Source: Nocardia panacis (GTDB taxonomy: Bacteria; Actinomycetota; Actinomycetes; Mycobacteriales; Mycobacteriaceae). Taken from it: a stretch of 64,000 bases of DNA. Under the pieces are notes generated by a model. The model was not told the DNA's origin, did no database searches, and saw only the letters and a list, made by a program, of their open reading frames with translations. Positions 29,205 to 37,643 of the stretch are shown here, piece by piece (position 1 is the first letter of the stretch; each line of letters begins with the position of its first letter). The position numbers were made by a program, and so were the translations under genes. Location: assembly GCF_003598715.1 (NCBI RefSeq), contig NZ_QZFU01000016.1, positions 744,001 through 808,000 of the forward strand. The letters are read 5' to 3'.

Positions 29205-30032
29205 CTATTCGGGAATTCGCTCGAGGAACCAGTCGACGATTTCCGCCCCGGCGCGAATGCCGGAGGCTCGGGTGACGGTCAGGCTCGGATGGGTCCAGCC
29301 GAGGTATTCGAGTTCGCCGTGGCGCGGGCGGATGGCGGCGTCGGCGGCGCGCAGCATCGGGGCATCGAGCGCGCCGTCACCCGCCGCGAATACCGGTGCG
29401 TCATCGGACAATTCGCCGCTCTCGCGCAGTCTGCGCACCACCTCGGCCACGGCGCGGCCCTTGTCCACGGCCGTGGGGATGGTGTAGATCTTGCGCCCCT
29501 GCCGGGAGACCCACCATCCGCGGCCCCGGCACCATGCATCCCATTCCGCCACGAAATCTTCCGGTATCAAGCCGGGTTTCGCCACCAGGTAGACAAAGAG
29601 CCGATCCGCGATGCGGAGCGTGTCCACCCACGAATCGCTCACCCGGTCCCGCAATCTCGCTTCTATCTCGGCCAGTTCCGCACCTGTTCGCACCTGCCTG
29701 TCGATAGTGGTGCGCCAGCGCGCATCGGCCACCCCATCCACGAGAATGGTGCCGCCATTGCTTGTGATCGCGTAATGCCAAGGTGCGCCCGGTAATTGGA
29801 CTCGTTTGAACTGCTTCACGGTGCGGGTGGTCACCGGGACCACCGCGACGGAAGCCGACAGCGCCTGCAGTCGCAGCGCCGCGTCCCTGGTCATATAGGA
29901 CAGTGGCGCACCGTCCAATTGCTCGACACAAACCACCGGTAGCGCGGCCATCTCGGTCTCGAACGCGCGCCGCGAGTAGATCATGGTCCGATCCAGATCG
30001 GTGGCGATGAGAGCAGGCCGGGGCCGCGTCAC
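29205..30032 (-). CDS. HAD-superfamily phosphatase of the Ter biosynthetic module
   Basis: The 275-residue enzyme begins with the HAD nucleophile motif ATDLDRTMIY (DxD) near residue 10. Motif II is VVPVTTRTVKQF, a lysine motif lies in TAVDKGRAVAEV, and the acidic pair in FAAGDGALDAPML. It is a Cof/sucrose-phosphatase-like hydrolase expected to dephosphorylate a small metabolite. Its GTG overlaps the stop of the PRTase fusion gene (GTGA), making it the last gene of the minus-strand operon. In published analyses of ter systems, HAD enzymes act with phosphoribosyltransferases in making a nucleoside-like product. Confidence 0.85.
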   Translation of the reverse strand: MTRPRPALIATDLDRTMIYSRRAFETEMAALPVVCVEQLDGAPLSYMTRDAALRLQALSASVAVVPVTTRTVKQFKRVQLPGAPWHYAITSNGGTILVDGVADARWRTTIDRQVRTGAELAEIEARLRDRVSDSWVDTLRIADRLFVYLVAKPGLIPEDFVAEWDAWCRGRGWWVSRQGRKIYTIPTAVDKGRAVAEVVRRLRESGELSDDAPVFAAGDGALDAPMLRAADAAIRPRHGELEYLGWTHPSLTVTRASGIRAGAEIVDWFLERIPE

Positions 30033-32434
30033 CGGACCTCCTTGATCAGCCCCATACAGGAGTACCCGAGGTCGGGCGCCACCTCGACGGGAACGCCCCG
30101 AGCAGCCGCGAGCAGCCGAATATGCGCGTGCTCGGGGGCGTCGGCCGCCCGCACCAGCACCCGCCACGGCACCCGCCGCAGCAGCACCCGAGTCGTCTCG
30201 CCCACACCGGGTTTCACGAAATTCACCTCGGAGATGCCGTATTCGGCCCGCACCGCCGCGACCGAGGCCAGACCGGACCAGGTCGGCGTCCGGTCCAACG
30301 CGCTGATCGCGGTGACCTCCTCGGCAACCTGTAGGCGAACCGAGGGGAATTCCGCAGCGACCGTATCGAGGAAGCGGGCCGACACATCCTCGGCCGCCAA
30401 CTTCCGATAGAACTTCGCCCCGTGGAACTCGCCGGGACCGATCAGCGTGTCATTCAGCACGGTGCGCGAAACCAGCCCGGACACCGTCGAATTCAGGCCT
30501 GCAGAGGGGATCAGGAAGTCGTCGCGGGTGCCGAAGGTGCGCACACAGTGCCCCGGATCGGCCACCACCGCCAGGTCATCGGAGAATCGCGCACCCCGAT
30601 ATCGGGTCAGCGCCGCGCTCAACTCCCGCGCGATGGCCCCCTTGCCGGTCCAGCCGTCGACAAAGACCACCGATGCCGGGTCATGCTGCCGCGCTAGATA
30701 ATCCAACGCGGCCGTATCGATCCCGCGACCGCGCACAATCGATATCGCGTAGTGCGGGGCCTCGATCCCGCGCGCGGCCAACCACCGTCGCAGCAGAATC
30801 CCGATCGGCGTCCCGGCCCTGGCCAACGAGGCCAGCACGACGTCCGCACCCCGTTCGGTGACAATCAGTTCCGCCAGTGTGCCGACGGCCAACGCCACCC
30901 GCCGCGCCGTAGCCGCGAGCATCTCCTCGAACAGCGCCCGATATTCCGCGTCGGGCCGATACTCGATCGGCAAGGACTCGGCATAGTGCGCCACCCCGGC
31001 CTGCGCCCGCCGCTCGCGCACCTCGACCCCAGCCTCGAGGTCGATTCCGGAGAGATCCTTCAGCAGCCAGGAAACCTCGTGTGCCGCATAGGATCCGAAC
31101 CTCGGCCCGTGCAGCGGGCCGCCCGAGCGGGCTGTCCGCGGGGCGGCGACGCGGGCGGCGCGCAGCGTGCGGGGATCGGCTTCGGGGAGCACCGCGACGA
31201 GGACATCGGAGCCCGCGGCGGTGAGTACGTCGACCAGACCGCCTGCCGCCGTGAGTTTCACGGTGTCGGCGGGGGTATCGATGACAACGAGCAGCAGGGG
31301 AGAGGTGGTGGGGCGGGACGGGCCGCCGATCAGCCAGTCGGATTCGGCAGGCCAATCGGCGTTGTAGAGGTAGCGGGGTTCGGTTTCGCCGGGTTCGGGG
31401 GCGTGGAAGCGGAAGCCGCGGCGGAGCGGGTAGCCGGGTTCGTCCAGGACGTAGGCGGGGGAGCGGGTGGTGGTTTGGAAGCGGGTCGCGATACCTGCGG
31501 CGGCGAGGCCCGCGGCCAACCGCAGCGGGAGGTACATCAGCTCTTCGTGGCCGAGCACGATGACGGGGCGATTCGGGGCCAATTCGGTGCGCAGTGCGCC
31601 CAGTGCGGCTCCGACGGCGGTTTCGAAGGCGGCAGTGTCGGAGTCGAGGATGCCGTGGCGTCCGCCTTCGGGAACCCCGGCGGGCCAAGGCAGTTCGCAT
31701 CGAGCGTAGGAACCGCGCCGCGCGGCGCGGGGATTCAACGCGGGCTCGGGGAGTTCGGCGACGGCGGCCACCAACCCGTCGGGCAGCACCGTACGGCCCG
31801 AACCCAAGCAGACGGTGTCGATGCGCGCACCGAGTTCGGCGGCGGCGGACACGAATTCGGTCCGGTCGTGCCCGTCGCGCATATCGACCAGCGTGGCCAG
31901 CACGTAGTGGGTGCGCGGGGCGAGGGCGTGCAGCGCGCGCAGCGCGTCGAGTGCGGTAGCGCCGGTGGAGATCTCGTCATCGACCAGCACCAGCGGGAGA
32001 TCGTTGAGGAAGATGGCGGCCGGGGCGGGTTGGAGCAGGTGGGAGGTGGCGTGCGAATGTCCCTCCTCGAATCCGGCCAGCGTCGCGGCGGTCGGCACCG
32101 CTCGACGGGTCGAGTGCAAGTAGCAGCGCGCGCCGATCCGAGCCGCCACGCAGTGCCCCAGACCCGTTGCCGTTTCCGCGAATCCGAGCACCACCGCGGG
32201 CCGGTCGCCGAGCACCGCACGGACGAGGTCACCGAGTCGATGTCCGGCGTCGAGCACCAGGCGCGGGTCGGCGGGCAGGTGTTTGCCGAGCACCGTGGAG
32301 ACGAGCAGGTGCGCGCGGCGCGGATTGCGGCGCAGTCCGGGTTGGATCAGCGCGTCGACGGCGAGTTCGGCACGCGCCCTGTCGTGCAGACGCAGACCGA
32401 GAGTGCGGGTGGCCCAAGGTATCTCGACGGTCAT
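30029..32434 (-). CDS. PRTase-TRSP-StiP-PELOTA fusion protein (Ter biosynthetic module)
   Basis: The 801-residue protein joins two enzymes usually described separately. Residues 1-230 form a PRTase_2 phosphoribosyltransferase with the PRPP motif LVLVDDEISTGATALDA (148-164). Residues 260-430 form the TRSP domain, whose naming motif is at 323-326. Residues 440-690 match the StiP/PRTase_1 family (HGPRFGSYAAHEVSWLL; SVVFVDGWTGKGAI at 588-601). Residues 730-801 match the PELOTA RNA-binding domain. The ATG at 32434 overlaps the CitE stop by four bases, and the stop overlaps the HAD start. The set is predicted to build a nucleoside-like metabolite. Domain names are recalled from Pfam. Confidence 0.85.
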   Translation of the reverse strand: MTVEIPWATRTLGLRLHDRARAELAVDALIQPGLRRNPRRAHLLVSTVLGKHLPADPRLVLDAGHRLGDLVRAVLGDRPAVVLGFAETATGLGHCVAARIGARCYLHSTRRAVPTAATLAGFEEGHSHATSHLLQPAPAAIFLNDLPLVLVDDEISTGATALDALRALHALAPRTHYVLATLVDMRDGHDRTEFVSAAAELGARIDTVCLGSGRTVLPDGLVAAVAELPEPALNPRAARRGSYARCELPWPAGVPEGGRHGILDSDTAAFETAVGAALGALRTELAPNRPVIVLGHEELMYLPLRLAAGLAAAGIATRFQTTTRSPAYVLDEPGYPLRRGFRFHAPEPGETEPRYLYNADWPAESDWLIGGPSRPTTSPLLLVVIDTPADTVKLTAAGGLVDVLTAAGSDVLVAVLPEADPRTLRAARVAAPRTARSGGPLHGPRFGSYAAHEVSWLLKDLSGIDLEAGVEVRERRAQAGVAHYAESLPIEYRPDAEYRALFEEMLAATARRVALAVGTLAELIVTERGADVVLASLARAGTPIGILLRRWLAARGIEAPHYAISIVRGRGIDTAALDYLARQHDPASVVFVDGWTGKGAIARELSAALTRYRGARFSDDLAVVADPGHCVRTFGTRDDFLIPSAGLNSTVSGLVSRTVLNDTLIGPGEFHGAKFYRKLAAEDVSARFLDTVAAEFPSVRLQVAEEVTAISALDRTPTWSGLASVAAVRAEYGISEVNFVKPGVGETTRVLLRRVPWRVLVRAADAPEHAHIRLLAAARGVPVEVAPDLGYSCMGLIKEVR

Positions 32435-33567
32435 CCGACCGCCGCGGCGGTAAGCAGTTCGGCGAAGGACACCTCGCGCCGCGCGACCCCGAACACCCTG
32501 GCGCGCAACAGGGTGCGGCGTGCCCAATTCCGATGCGGGCGCATCTCGTTCATCTTGTTGGCGTAGGCGGAAGCCGCGACCCCGCCGTCCGCGCCGCGCA
32601 AGATCTCGCAGGCGTCGGTGTATTCCTCGTGCGTCACCACCGACATGGCGTGCACCGCCGCCACCTGCCCCGGATGGATGACCGTCTTGCCCTGCATCCC
32701 ATTGGCCCGGTCCAGCGCGATCTCGCGCAGCAACCCGTCGGCCTCCCGCCCCCGGTGTCCGGCGAAGTACTCCCACACCGGCCCGGTGATGACGAATCCG
32801 CTGCCGTCGGCGCGACCGAGGTAGTTGACGATATCGGCGATGACATCGGCCACCACCCGCACGTCGTAGACGGTGCGTTCCCGATCGCGGCGAATTCCGA
32901 AGGCGGAGCACAGATCCGTCGCGCCGACCCGCACCGCGAGCACCCGCTCCCGATGCCGGTCGAGCAGCCGGGCGATCCGCAGCAGCTCCCGGTCCCTGGT
33001 CTCGCGGTGCACCAGCACGGGCGATTCGAGGACCGGCATCCCGTAGAGGGGGCGCTCGAGCATATCGGCCGCCTCGTTCAGCGCCGCAAGATATTCCGGA
33101 CCGCGCACGGCGGTGAATTTCGGGAAGACGAACCCGGTCAGCGCGGCCGCGCCCGCACCGAGCGCACCCGCGATCTGCCGCACCGCCTCCGGTTCGCGCA
33201 CCCGCACGAACAGCAGCGGATTCGATTCCTCCGATGCGGCGAGCAGATCCAGCGCCCGCACCGCCTGTCGCTGCGCGGCGGGCGCCTCGCTGTCGGGAAC
33301 CGCGTCCTCCAGGTCGATCACCATCGAGCACACCCCGCGCGCCGCGCCGCGCTGAATGCCGCGCACCAGATCCGGTCTGGTGGCCGGGGCGTAGAGGGTG
33401 GCCCCGAGCGCGACGGCGAGCAGTTCCCGATCGTGGCGATCCACAACGGGTTCGGGTTGCTGGTGAAACAGCTCGCGCAGCCGCGGACCCTGAACCTGCC
33501 GAAAGTGCCGCAGCGGCAGCCGTTTGCGCAGGGAGACCGTCGGCCGGACGGCGAAACCCGCGGTCAT
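32431..33567 (-). CDS. HpcH/HpaI aldolase - citrate lyase beta-like protein (Ter C-C bond lyase)
   Basis: The 378-residue protein has a CitE-like TIM barrel. MVIDLEDAVPDSEAPAAQRQ is the acidic metal/CoA site, FVFPKFTAVRGPEY and MPVLESPVL hold further active-site residues, and GMQGKTVIHPGQVAAVH is a C-terminal signature. The last 70 residues are an extra helical tail. Such lyases make or break C-C bonds in acyl-CoA or oxoacid substrates. The ter-associated version is predicted to act in the nucleoside-like metabolite pathway. It starts 13 bp after the coiled-coil gene and overlaps the PRTase fusion by four bases. Confidence 0.87.
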   Translation of the reverse strand: MTAGFAVRPTVSLRKRLPLRHFRQVQGPRLRELFHQQPEPVVDRHDRELLAVALGATLYAPATRPDLVRGIQRGAARGVCSMVIDLEDAVPDSEAPAAQRQAVRALDLLAASEESNPLLFVRVREPEAVRQIAGALGAGAAALTGFVFPKFTAVRGPEYLAALNEAADMLERPLYGMPVLESPVLVHRETRDRELLRIARLLDRHRERVLAVRVGATDLCSAFGIRRDRERTVYDVRVVADVIADIVNYLGRADGSGFVITGPVWEYFAGHRGREADGLLREIALDRANGMQGKTVIHPGQVAAVHAMSVVTHEEYTDACEILRGADGGVAASAYANKMNEMRPHRNWARRTLLRARVFGVARREVSFAELLTAAAVG

Positions 33568-33580
33568 CGGCGACCCATCC

Positions 33581-34780
33581 TCATTGTCTTCGTTGCCCCG
33601 TTTGCTTTCTCATGCGCTCGACCACACCCGCCACGAATCCGGTGACCGAATCCAGTTCCGTCACATAGGCCAGGTAATCGGGGTGAGGGCCGGTGAGCCG
33701 CTGCACGCTGCGCTCGACCCTGGCGGCCTGCGCGTCCAGCGCCGGACCCCACTCGGCGGTGTGGCCGCCGCCGTGGGCGAGCATGCGCGCGTCGCGCAAT
33801 CGGAATCGCGCGGCCTCGGCGAAGCGCTGCGGGTCGGCGCGCACCTCGCGCAGCAGGGTGAGCCGCTTGGTCACCGCGTCGACCGAATGGTCGGCCGCGC
33901 CGAGATGCTCGCGGGCGGAGGTGATCAATTCCAGTGCCTGCTCCGGGTCGTCCTCGGACAGTGCCGCACCGGCCCGGTCCAGTGCGGACTGCGCGGCGGC
34001 CATAGCGACACTGCTTTCCCGCCCATTGTTCGCCAGATCGTCCGAATTCGCAGCAGCGAATTCGCGCAGCAGTGCGGAGTAGGCGGGATCGAGCCGGTCG
34101 GCGCGGGTCCGCGCGGCACTGAGTCGGGTGCGTGCCGAGGCTAGCGCGGTGGTTGCCTTCGCACGCTGAGAAGGGGCGTGCGCCAAGACATCCGATAATT
34201 CGGCTGCGGCGGTCGTCAGGCGTCGCGCGGCGTCGCGACGGGCGAGCGCGCCCGCCGCGGGATCGGCCGATGTGATCATCGCCTCATCCACCGCGAGCAA
34301 CGCCGCGCGCACCGAGGGGTATCGCGCGTACGTGGAGTTCGCGGCCTCCTCCCGCACCCTGGCGGCCGGCACGGCCGCTTCGGCGACGAGCCGGGGTATC
34401 GAATCCAGCACCGCGACCGCCTCTTCCAGCGGACCTCGATTGCCCTGGTAGAAACCGTCGACGCCGCTCGAAGCCCGCGCCAACTGCCGCAGCACCGCCT
34501 CCGCGCGCGCTTCCCCCTGCGGCGGAACCGATTCCGCCGCCAACTCCTCGTTCATCGCGAGATACGCGCCCGCGGCGGCATAGCAGACCGCACGCACCGG
34601 CTCCCAGCGCGCGCCGATTCCGCGCTCCGGAAAGACCTGGTCCGCGGCCTCGGCACCGGCTTGCGCCGCGCTCTGCCGTCGGTCCATATCCAGGAAGGCG
34701 GCGGTGAGCGCATCCCGAATGCGTTGCACCCATTCGGGATTGTCCGGGGACCGGAACCACCCGCGCCTACGGCCTGCCAC
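33581..34780 (-). CDS. Ter-operon coiled-coil protein of unknown function
   Basis: The 399-residue protein is almost entirely alpha-helical and Ala/Arg/Glu-rich, with long heptad-like stretches such as ALASARTRLSAARTRADRLD. No enzyme motif, signal peptide or membrane helix is visible. It is the promoter-proximal gene of the minus-strand ter operon (coiled coil, CitE, PRTase fusion, HAD) and is divergent from terD across 142 bp. Proteins of this type may scaffold the TerD/TerC membrane complex, but I do not recognise a named family. The start is a GTG at 34780 with a weak ribosome binding site. Confidence 0.75.
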   Translation of the reverse strand: MAGRRRGWFRSPDNPEWVQRIRDALTAAFLDMDRRQSAAQAGAEAADQVFPERGIGARWEPVRAVCYAAAGAYLAMNEELAAESVPPQGEARAEAVLRQLARASSGVDGFYQGNRGPLEEAVAVLDSIPRLVAEAAVPAARVREEAANSTYARYPSVRAALLAVDEAMITSADPAAGALARRDAARRLTTAAAELSDVLAHAPSQRAKATTALASARTRLSAARTRADRLDPAYSALLREFAAANSDDLANNGRESSVAMAAAQSALDRAGAALSEDDPEQALELITSAREHLGAADHSVDAVTKRLTLLREVRADPQRFAEAARFRLRDARMLAHGGGHTAEWGPALDAQAARVERSVQRLTGPHPDYLAYVTELDSVTGFVAGVVERMRKQTGQRRQ

Positions 34781-34830
34781 CCACCCGATCGTAGGAGATC
34801 GGGGCGAGTGCTCGAATCCCGTGCGAGCTA

Positions 34831-34842
34831 TTCCAGCTGGAA
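34831..34842. promoter_or_regulatory. Palindrome in the divergent ter promoter region
   Basis: TTCCAGCTGGAA is a perfect 12-bp palindrome in the 142-bp spacer between the minus-strand biosynthetic operon and terD. It is flanked by direct copies of AGCTATT. It could be an operator co-ordinating both halves of the ter island. Confidence 0.35.
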
Positions 34843-34922
34843 GCTATTACTGTCGGAGGTCGAACCCGGCGTTCCGGACACGGTCGGGTTCCGTACAGGC
34901 AACACGATCGAAAGGAAACGGC

Positions 34923-35498
34923 ATGGGTGTCAGTTTGTCGAAGGGCGGCAATGTCTCCCTGACCAAGGCCGCGCCGAACCTGACAGCGGTGACGATCGGC
35001 CTCGGGTGGGATGTCCGCACCACGACCGGCTCCGATTTCGACCTCGACGCCAGCGCCATCGCCGCCGGTCAGGACAAGAAGGTCCTCTCGGACAAGCACT
35101 TCGTCTTCTTCAACAACCTTCGCTCGCCGGAGGGCACCATCGAGCACACCGGCGACAACCTGACCGGTGAGGGCGACGGCGACGACGAGGCGATCAATAT
35201 CGACCTGGCCAATACCCCGCCCGCCATCGACAGCATCGTCTTCCCGGTCTCCATCTACGACGCCGACGCCAGGGGCCAGTCCTTCGGCCAGGTGCGCAAC
35301 GCCTACATCCGCGTCGTGGATCGCAGCAACGGCACCGAATTGGCGCGCTACGACCTCTCCGAGGACGCCTCGACCGAGACCGCCATGGTGTTCGGCGAGC
35401 TGTACCGCAACAGCGGTGAGTGGAAGTTCCGCGCCATCGGCCAGGGCTACGCCTCCGGTCTGGCGGGCATCGCGCGCGACTACGGCGTGAATGTCTAG
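34923..35498 (+). CDS. terD: TerD family calcium-binding stress protein
   Basis: The 191-residue protein is a canonical single-domain TerD: GVSLSKGGNVSLTKAAPNLT at the start, calcium loops GSDFDLDASAIA and GDNLTGEGDGDDEAINIDL, the core QSFGQVRNAYIRVVDRSNG and the end IGQGYASGLAGIARDYGVNV. TerD proteins are cytosolic and membrane-associated; they bind calcium and contribute to tolerance of tellurite and other stresses. The ATG at 34923 follows AAGGAAA. It is the first gene right of the divergent ter promoter. A hairpin before the terC-like gene may let terD be made in excess. Confidence 0.95.
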   Translation: MGVSLSKGGNVSLTKAAPNLTAVTIGLGWDVRTTTGSDFDLDASAIAAGQDKKVLSDKHFVFFNNLRSPEGTIEHTGDNLTGEGDGDDEAINIDLANTPPAIDSIVFPVSIYDADARGQSFGQVRNAYIRVVDRSNGTELARYDLSEDASTETAMVFGELYRNSGEWKFRAIGQGYASGLAGIARDYGVNV

Positions 35499-35509
35499 CA
35501 CCAACTGAT

Positions 35510-35535
35510 CTCGGGACCCGGCGACGGGTCCCGAG
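35510..35535 (+). terminator. Hairpin between terD and the terC-like gene
   Basis: A perfect 10-bp stem (35510-35519 with 35526-35535) with a 6-base loop starts 11 bp after terD. Because the next gene is co-directional, it may act as a partial terminator. Confidence 0.65.
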
Positions 35536-35563
35536 TCATGTCCGCCGAATCGAAAGGCTCCCA

Positions 35564-36637
35564 ATGATTCTGCGCATCTTCGGCCTCTCCGCCGTCATCA
35601 CGGTGCTCTCGCTGATCGTCGCGCTGATCTACGGCGGGCCGACAGGTATGGCGCTGTGCGCGATCCTCGGCATCCTCGAGGTGTCGCTGTCGTTCGACAA
35701 TGCCGTCATCAATGCCACCGTGTTGGAACGGATGAGCGCGTTCTGGCAGCGGATCTTCCTCACCGTCGGCGTCGTCATCGCGGTTTTCGGTATGCGCCTG
35801 GTATTTCCGCTGGCCATCGTGTGGATCACCGCGCGAATGGATCCGCTGCGCGCACTCGACCTCGCCCTCAATCCGCCCACCGATGGCAGCAAATCCTATG
35901 AGCAGTTGCTCACCGACGCCCATCCGCAGATCGCGGCGTTCGGCGGCATGTTCCTGGCGCTGCTGTTCCTGAACTTCATCTTCGAGGAGCGCGAACTCAC
36001 CTGGCTCAGTTGGCTGGAACGCCCGCTGGCCCGCGCGGGCAAACTCGAGATGCTCTCCATCGTGGTCGCGGGCGGCGGCCTGCTGGCGACCGCGGAATTC
36101 CTTGCCCCGGAAGGGGTCAAGTCGACCGTGCTCATCGCCGGACTGCTCGGCATGGTCACCTACATCGTCATCGACGGACTCGGCTCGATGTTCCAGACCG
36201 AGGACTCCAACGGCCCGTCCAAACTCACCAAGGCCACCGGCAAGGCGGCCTTCTTCCTGTTCCTGTATCTGGAGGTGCTGGACGCGTCGTTCTCCTTCGA
36301 CGGCGTCATCGGGGCCTTCGCCATCACCTCCGACCCCATCATCATCGCGCTCGGGCTCGGACTCATCGGAGCCATGTTCGTGCGGTCCATCACCGTTTTC
36401 CTGGTGCGCAAGGGCACCCTTTCGGACTACGTCTACCTGGAACACGGCGCGCACTGGGCCATCGGCGCCCTGGCCCTGATCCTGTTCCTGTCCATCGGGG
36501 TGCACATCAATGAAATCCTCACCGGCATGGTCGGTGTGGCCTTCATCGGCGCGGCCATGCTCACCAGCGTCATCCGCAACCGGCGCGAGGACAGCCAGAA
36601 TCGGCAAGGCGATCCCACACCCGCGCCGGTAGGCTGA
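35564..36637 (+). CDS. TerC-like DUF475 integral membrane protein
   Basis: The 357-residue protein has about nine membrane helices and the twin acidic signatures of the TerC superfamily, LEVSLSFDNAVINA near residue 40 and YLEVLDASFSFDGVIGA near residue 240. Length and pattern fit the DUF475 branch. TerC proteins are thought to move or sense divalent metals, possibly exporting manganese, and to anchor TerD/TerB complexes. ATG at 35564 follows AAAGG. It is co-directional with terD and the TerA-like gene. Confidence 0.9.
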   Translation: MILRIFGLSAVITVLSLIVALIYGGPTGMALCAILGILEVSLSFDNAVINATVLERMSAFWQRIFLTVGVVIAVFGMRLVFPLAIVWITARMDPLRALDLALNPPTDGSKSYEQLLTDAHPQIAAFGGMFLALLFLNFIFEERELTWLSWLERPLARAGKLEMLSIVVAGGGLLATAEFLAPEGVKSTVLIAGLLGMVTYIVIDGLGSMFQTEDSNGPSKLTKATGKAAFFLFLYLEVLDASFSFDGVIGAFAITSDPIIIALGLGLIGAMFVRSITVFLVRKGTLSDYVYLEHGAHWAIGALALILFLSIGVHINEILTGMVGVAFIGAAMLTSVIRNRREDSQNRQGDPTPAPVG

Positions 36638-36712
36638 GCACCGGCAATGATCGAGGGGCGGCGGCTGTTCTTCCAAGGAGGAGCCGCCGCCGGTCTTTCG
36701 AGGGGAATCCCG

Positions 36713-37300
36713 TTGGCGACCAACCATTCCGGCGACAGGGCCAAAACGGTGACCCTGACCAAGTTCACGCCGAGCATCAATCTCACCAAACCCGGTGATC
36801 GCCACGGCGTGATGCGGGTCGACCTCAACTGGTCCGCCGAGGTCAGGCGCGGGCTGTTCCGCAGGCCGGTCGCCATCGCCCTCGGCCTCGGCTGCCTCTA
36901 CGAACTCGCGGACGGGGCGAAAGGCGTTGTCGAGGTGGATCGTCTCGGCTCGCTCGAGGCCGAACCCTTCATCCGACTCGATGAGGCGACTCCCGGTGGC
37001 GAGAGTCTGCGCATCGATCTGGAGCGGCCCGAATTGTTCCGGCGCATCCTGCTTTTCGCCAAAGGTGATGCGGATGCCCCGAATTGGGCGGCCGCCGATG
37101 GTGTGGTGACATTGCACCCCACCACCGGCCCCGCCGTGGAGGTGCGTTTGGACGAGCCGGTGCCGAGCGCGCGCTCGTGCGCCATCGCGCTGCTACAGAA
37201 TCCGGGTCAGGGGATCACGGTGCATCGCGAGGTGCACTATGTCGACGGGGCGCATCGAGAGTTGGATCGCGCCTATCAGTGGGGGATGGACTGGGACTGA
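36713..37300 (+). CDS. TerA-like / TerD-superfamily protein
   Basis: The 195-residue protein has the TerA-type pattern: TVTLTKFTPSINLTKPGD, CLYELADGAKGVVEVDRLGS, DEATPGGESLRIDLERPELF, RILLFAKGDADAPNW and the ending HRELDRAYQWGMDWD. The acidic loop that binds calcium in TerD reads ALGLGCLY instead of DLDL, so metal binding may be lost. TTG at 36713 follows GAGGGG by seven bases and begins at the domain; ATG at 36647, ten bases after the terC-like stop, is the alternative. It is the last gene of the plus-strand ter group. Confidence 0.82.
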   Translation: MATNHSGDRAKTVTLTKFTPSINLTKPGDRHGVMRVDLNWSAEVRRGLFRRPVAIALGLGCLYELADGAKGVVEVDRLGSLEAEPFIRLDEATPGGESLRIDLERPELFRRILLFAKGDADAPNWAAADGVVTLHPTTGPAVEVRLDEPVPSARSCAIALLQNPGQGITVHREVHYVDGAHRELDRAYQWGMDWD

Positions 37301-37336
37301 GTCGGTGCCGCCGGATAGGACTCCGAGCCAGGGCCG

Positions 37337-37521
37337 ATGTCCCGACTCGGTTGCGGCGCCCTCGAACTATTCGGCTCCCCCCAACGCGCCCTGATCAAAG
37401 AATGCAGCCGCCCCGCCGCTACCTCGACACCTCCCGAGGAAACGCCCGCCGCTGGTGCGATATGACAATCTGCGGCAACCGCGCCAAAAGCGCCGCCTTC
37501 CGCGCCCGACACGGAGATTGA
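37337..37521 (+). pseudogene. Remnant of a CGNR zinc-finger protein gene
   Basis: Only the C-terminal part of a CGNR regulator remains, split across two frames. The first frame reads LGCGALELFGSPQRALIKEC, matching the helix and first cysteine of such proteins. The second, shifted, reads RRYLDTSRGNARRWC and then TICGNRAKSAAFRARHGD, the diagnostic zinc finger, ending with TGA at 37521. The N-terminal half of the usual roughly 180-residue protein is absent. The frameshift falls near 37410. It lies between the ter genes and the methyltransferase gene. Confidence 0.7.
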
Positions 37522-37643
37522 CCCCCGCCCGCACAGAAAGCGCCCGCCCGGTCGCTCCGGCATAGTGGCCGCCTGTGACGATTCGAGGAGAAGTTCCGCA
37601 TCGCCACGGCGGCCAACGCGGCAATCGGTCCGAAGGAGAAAGC

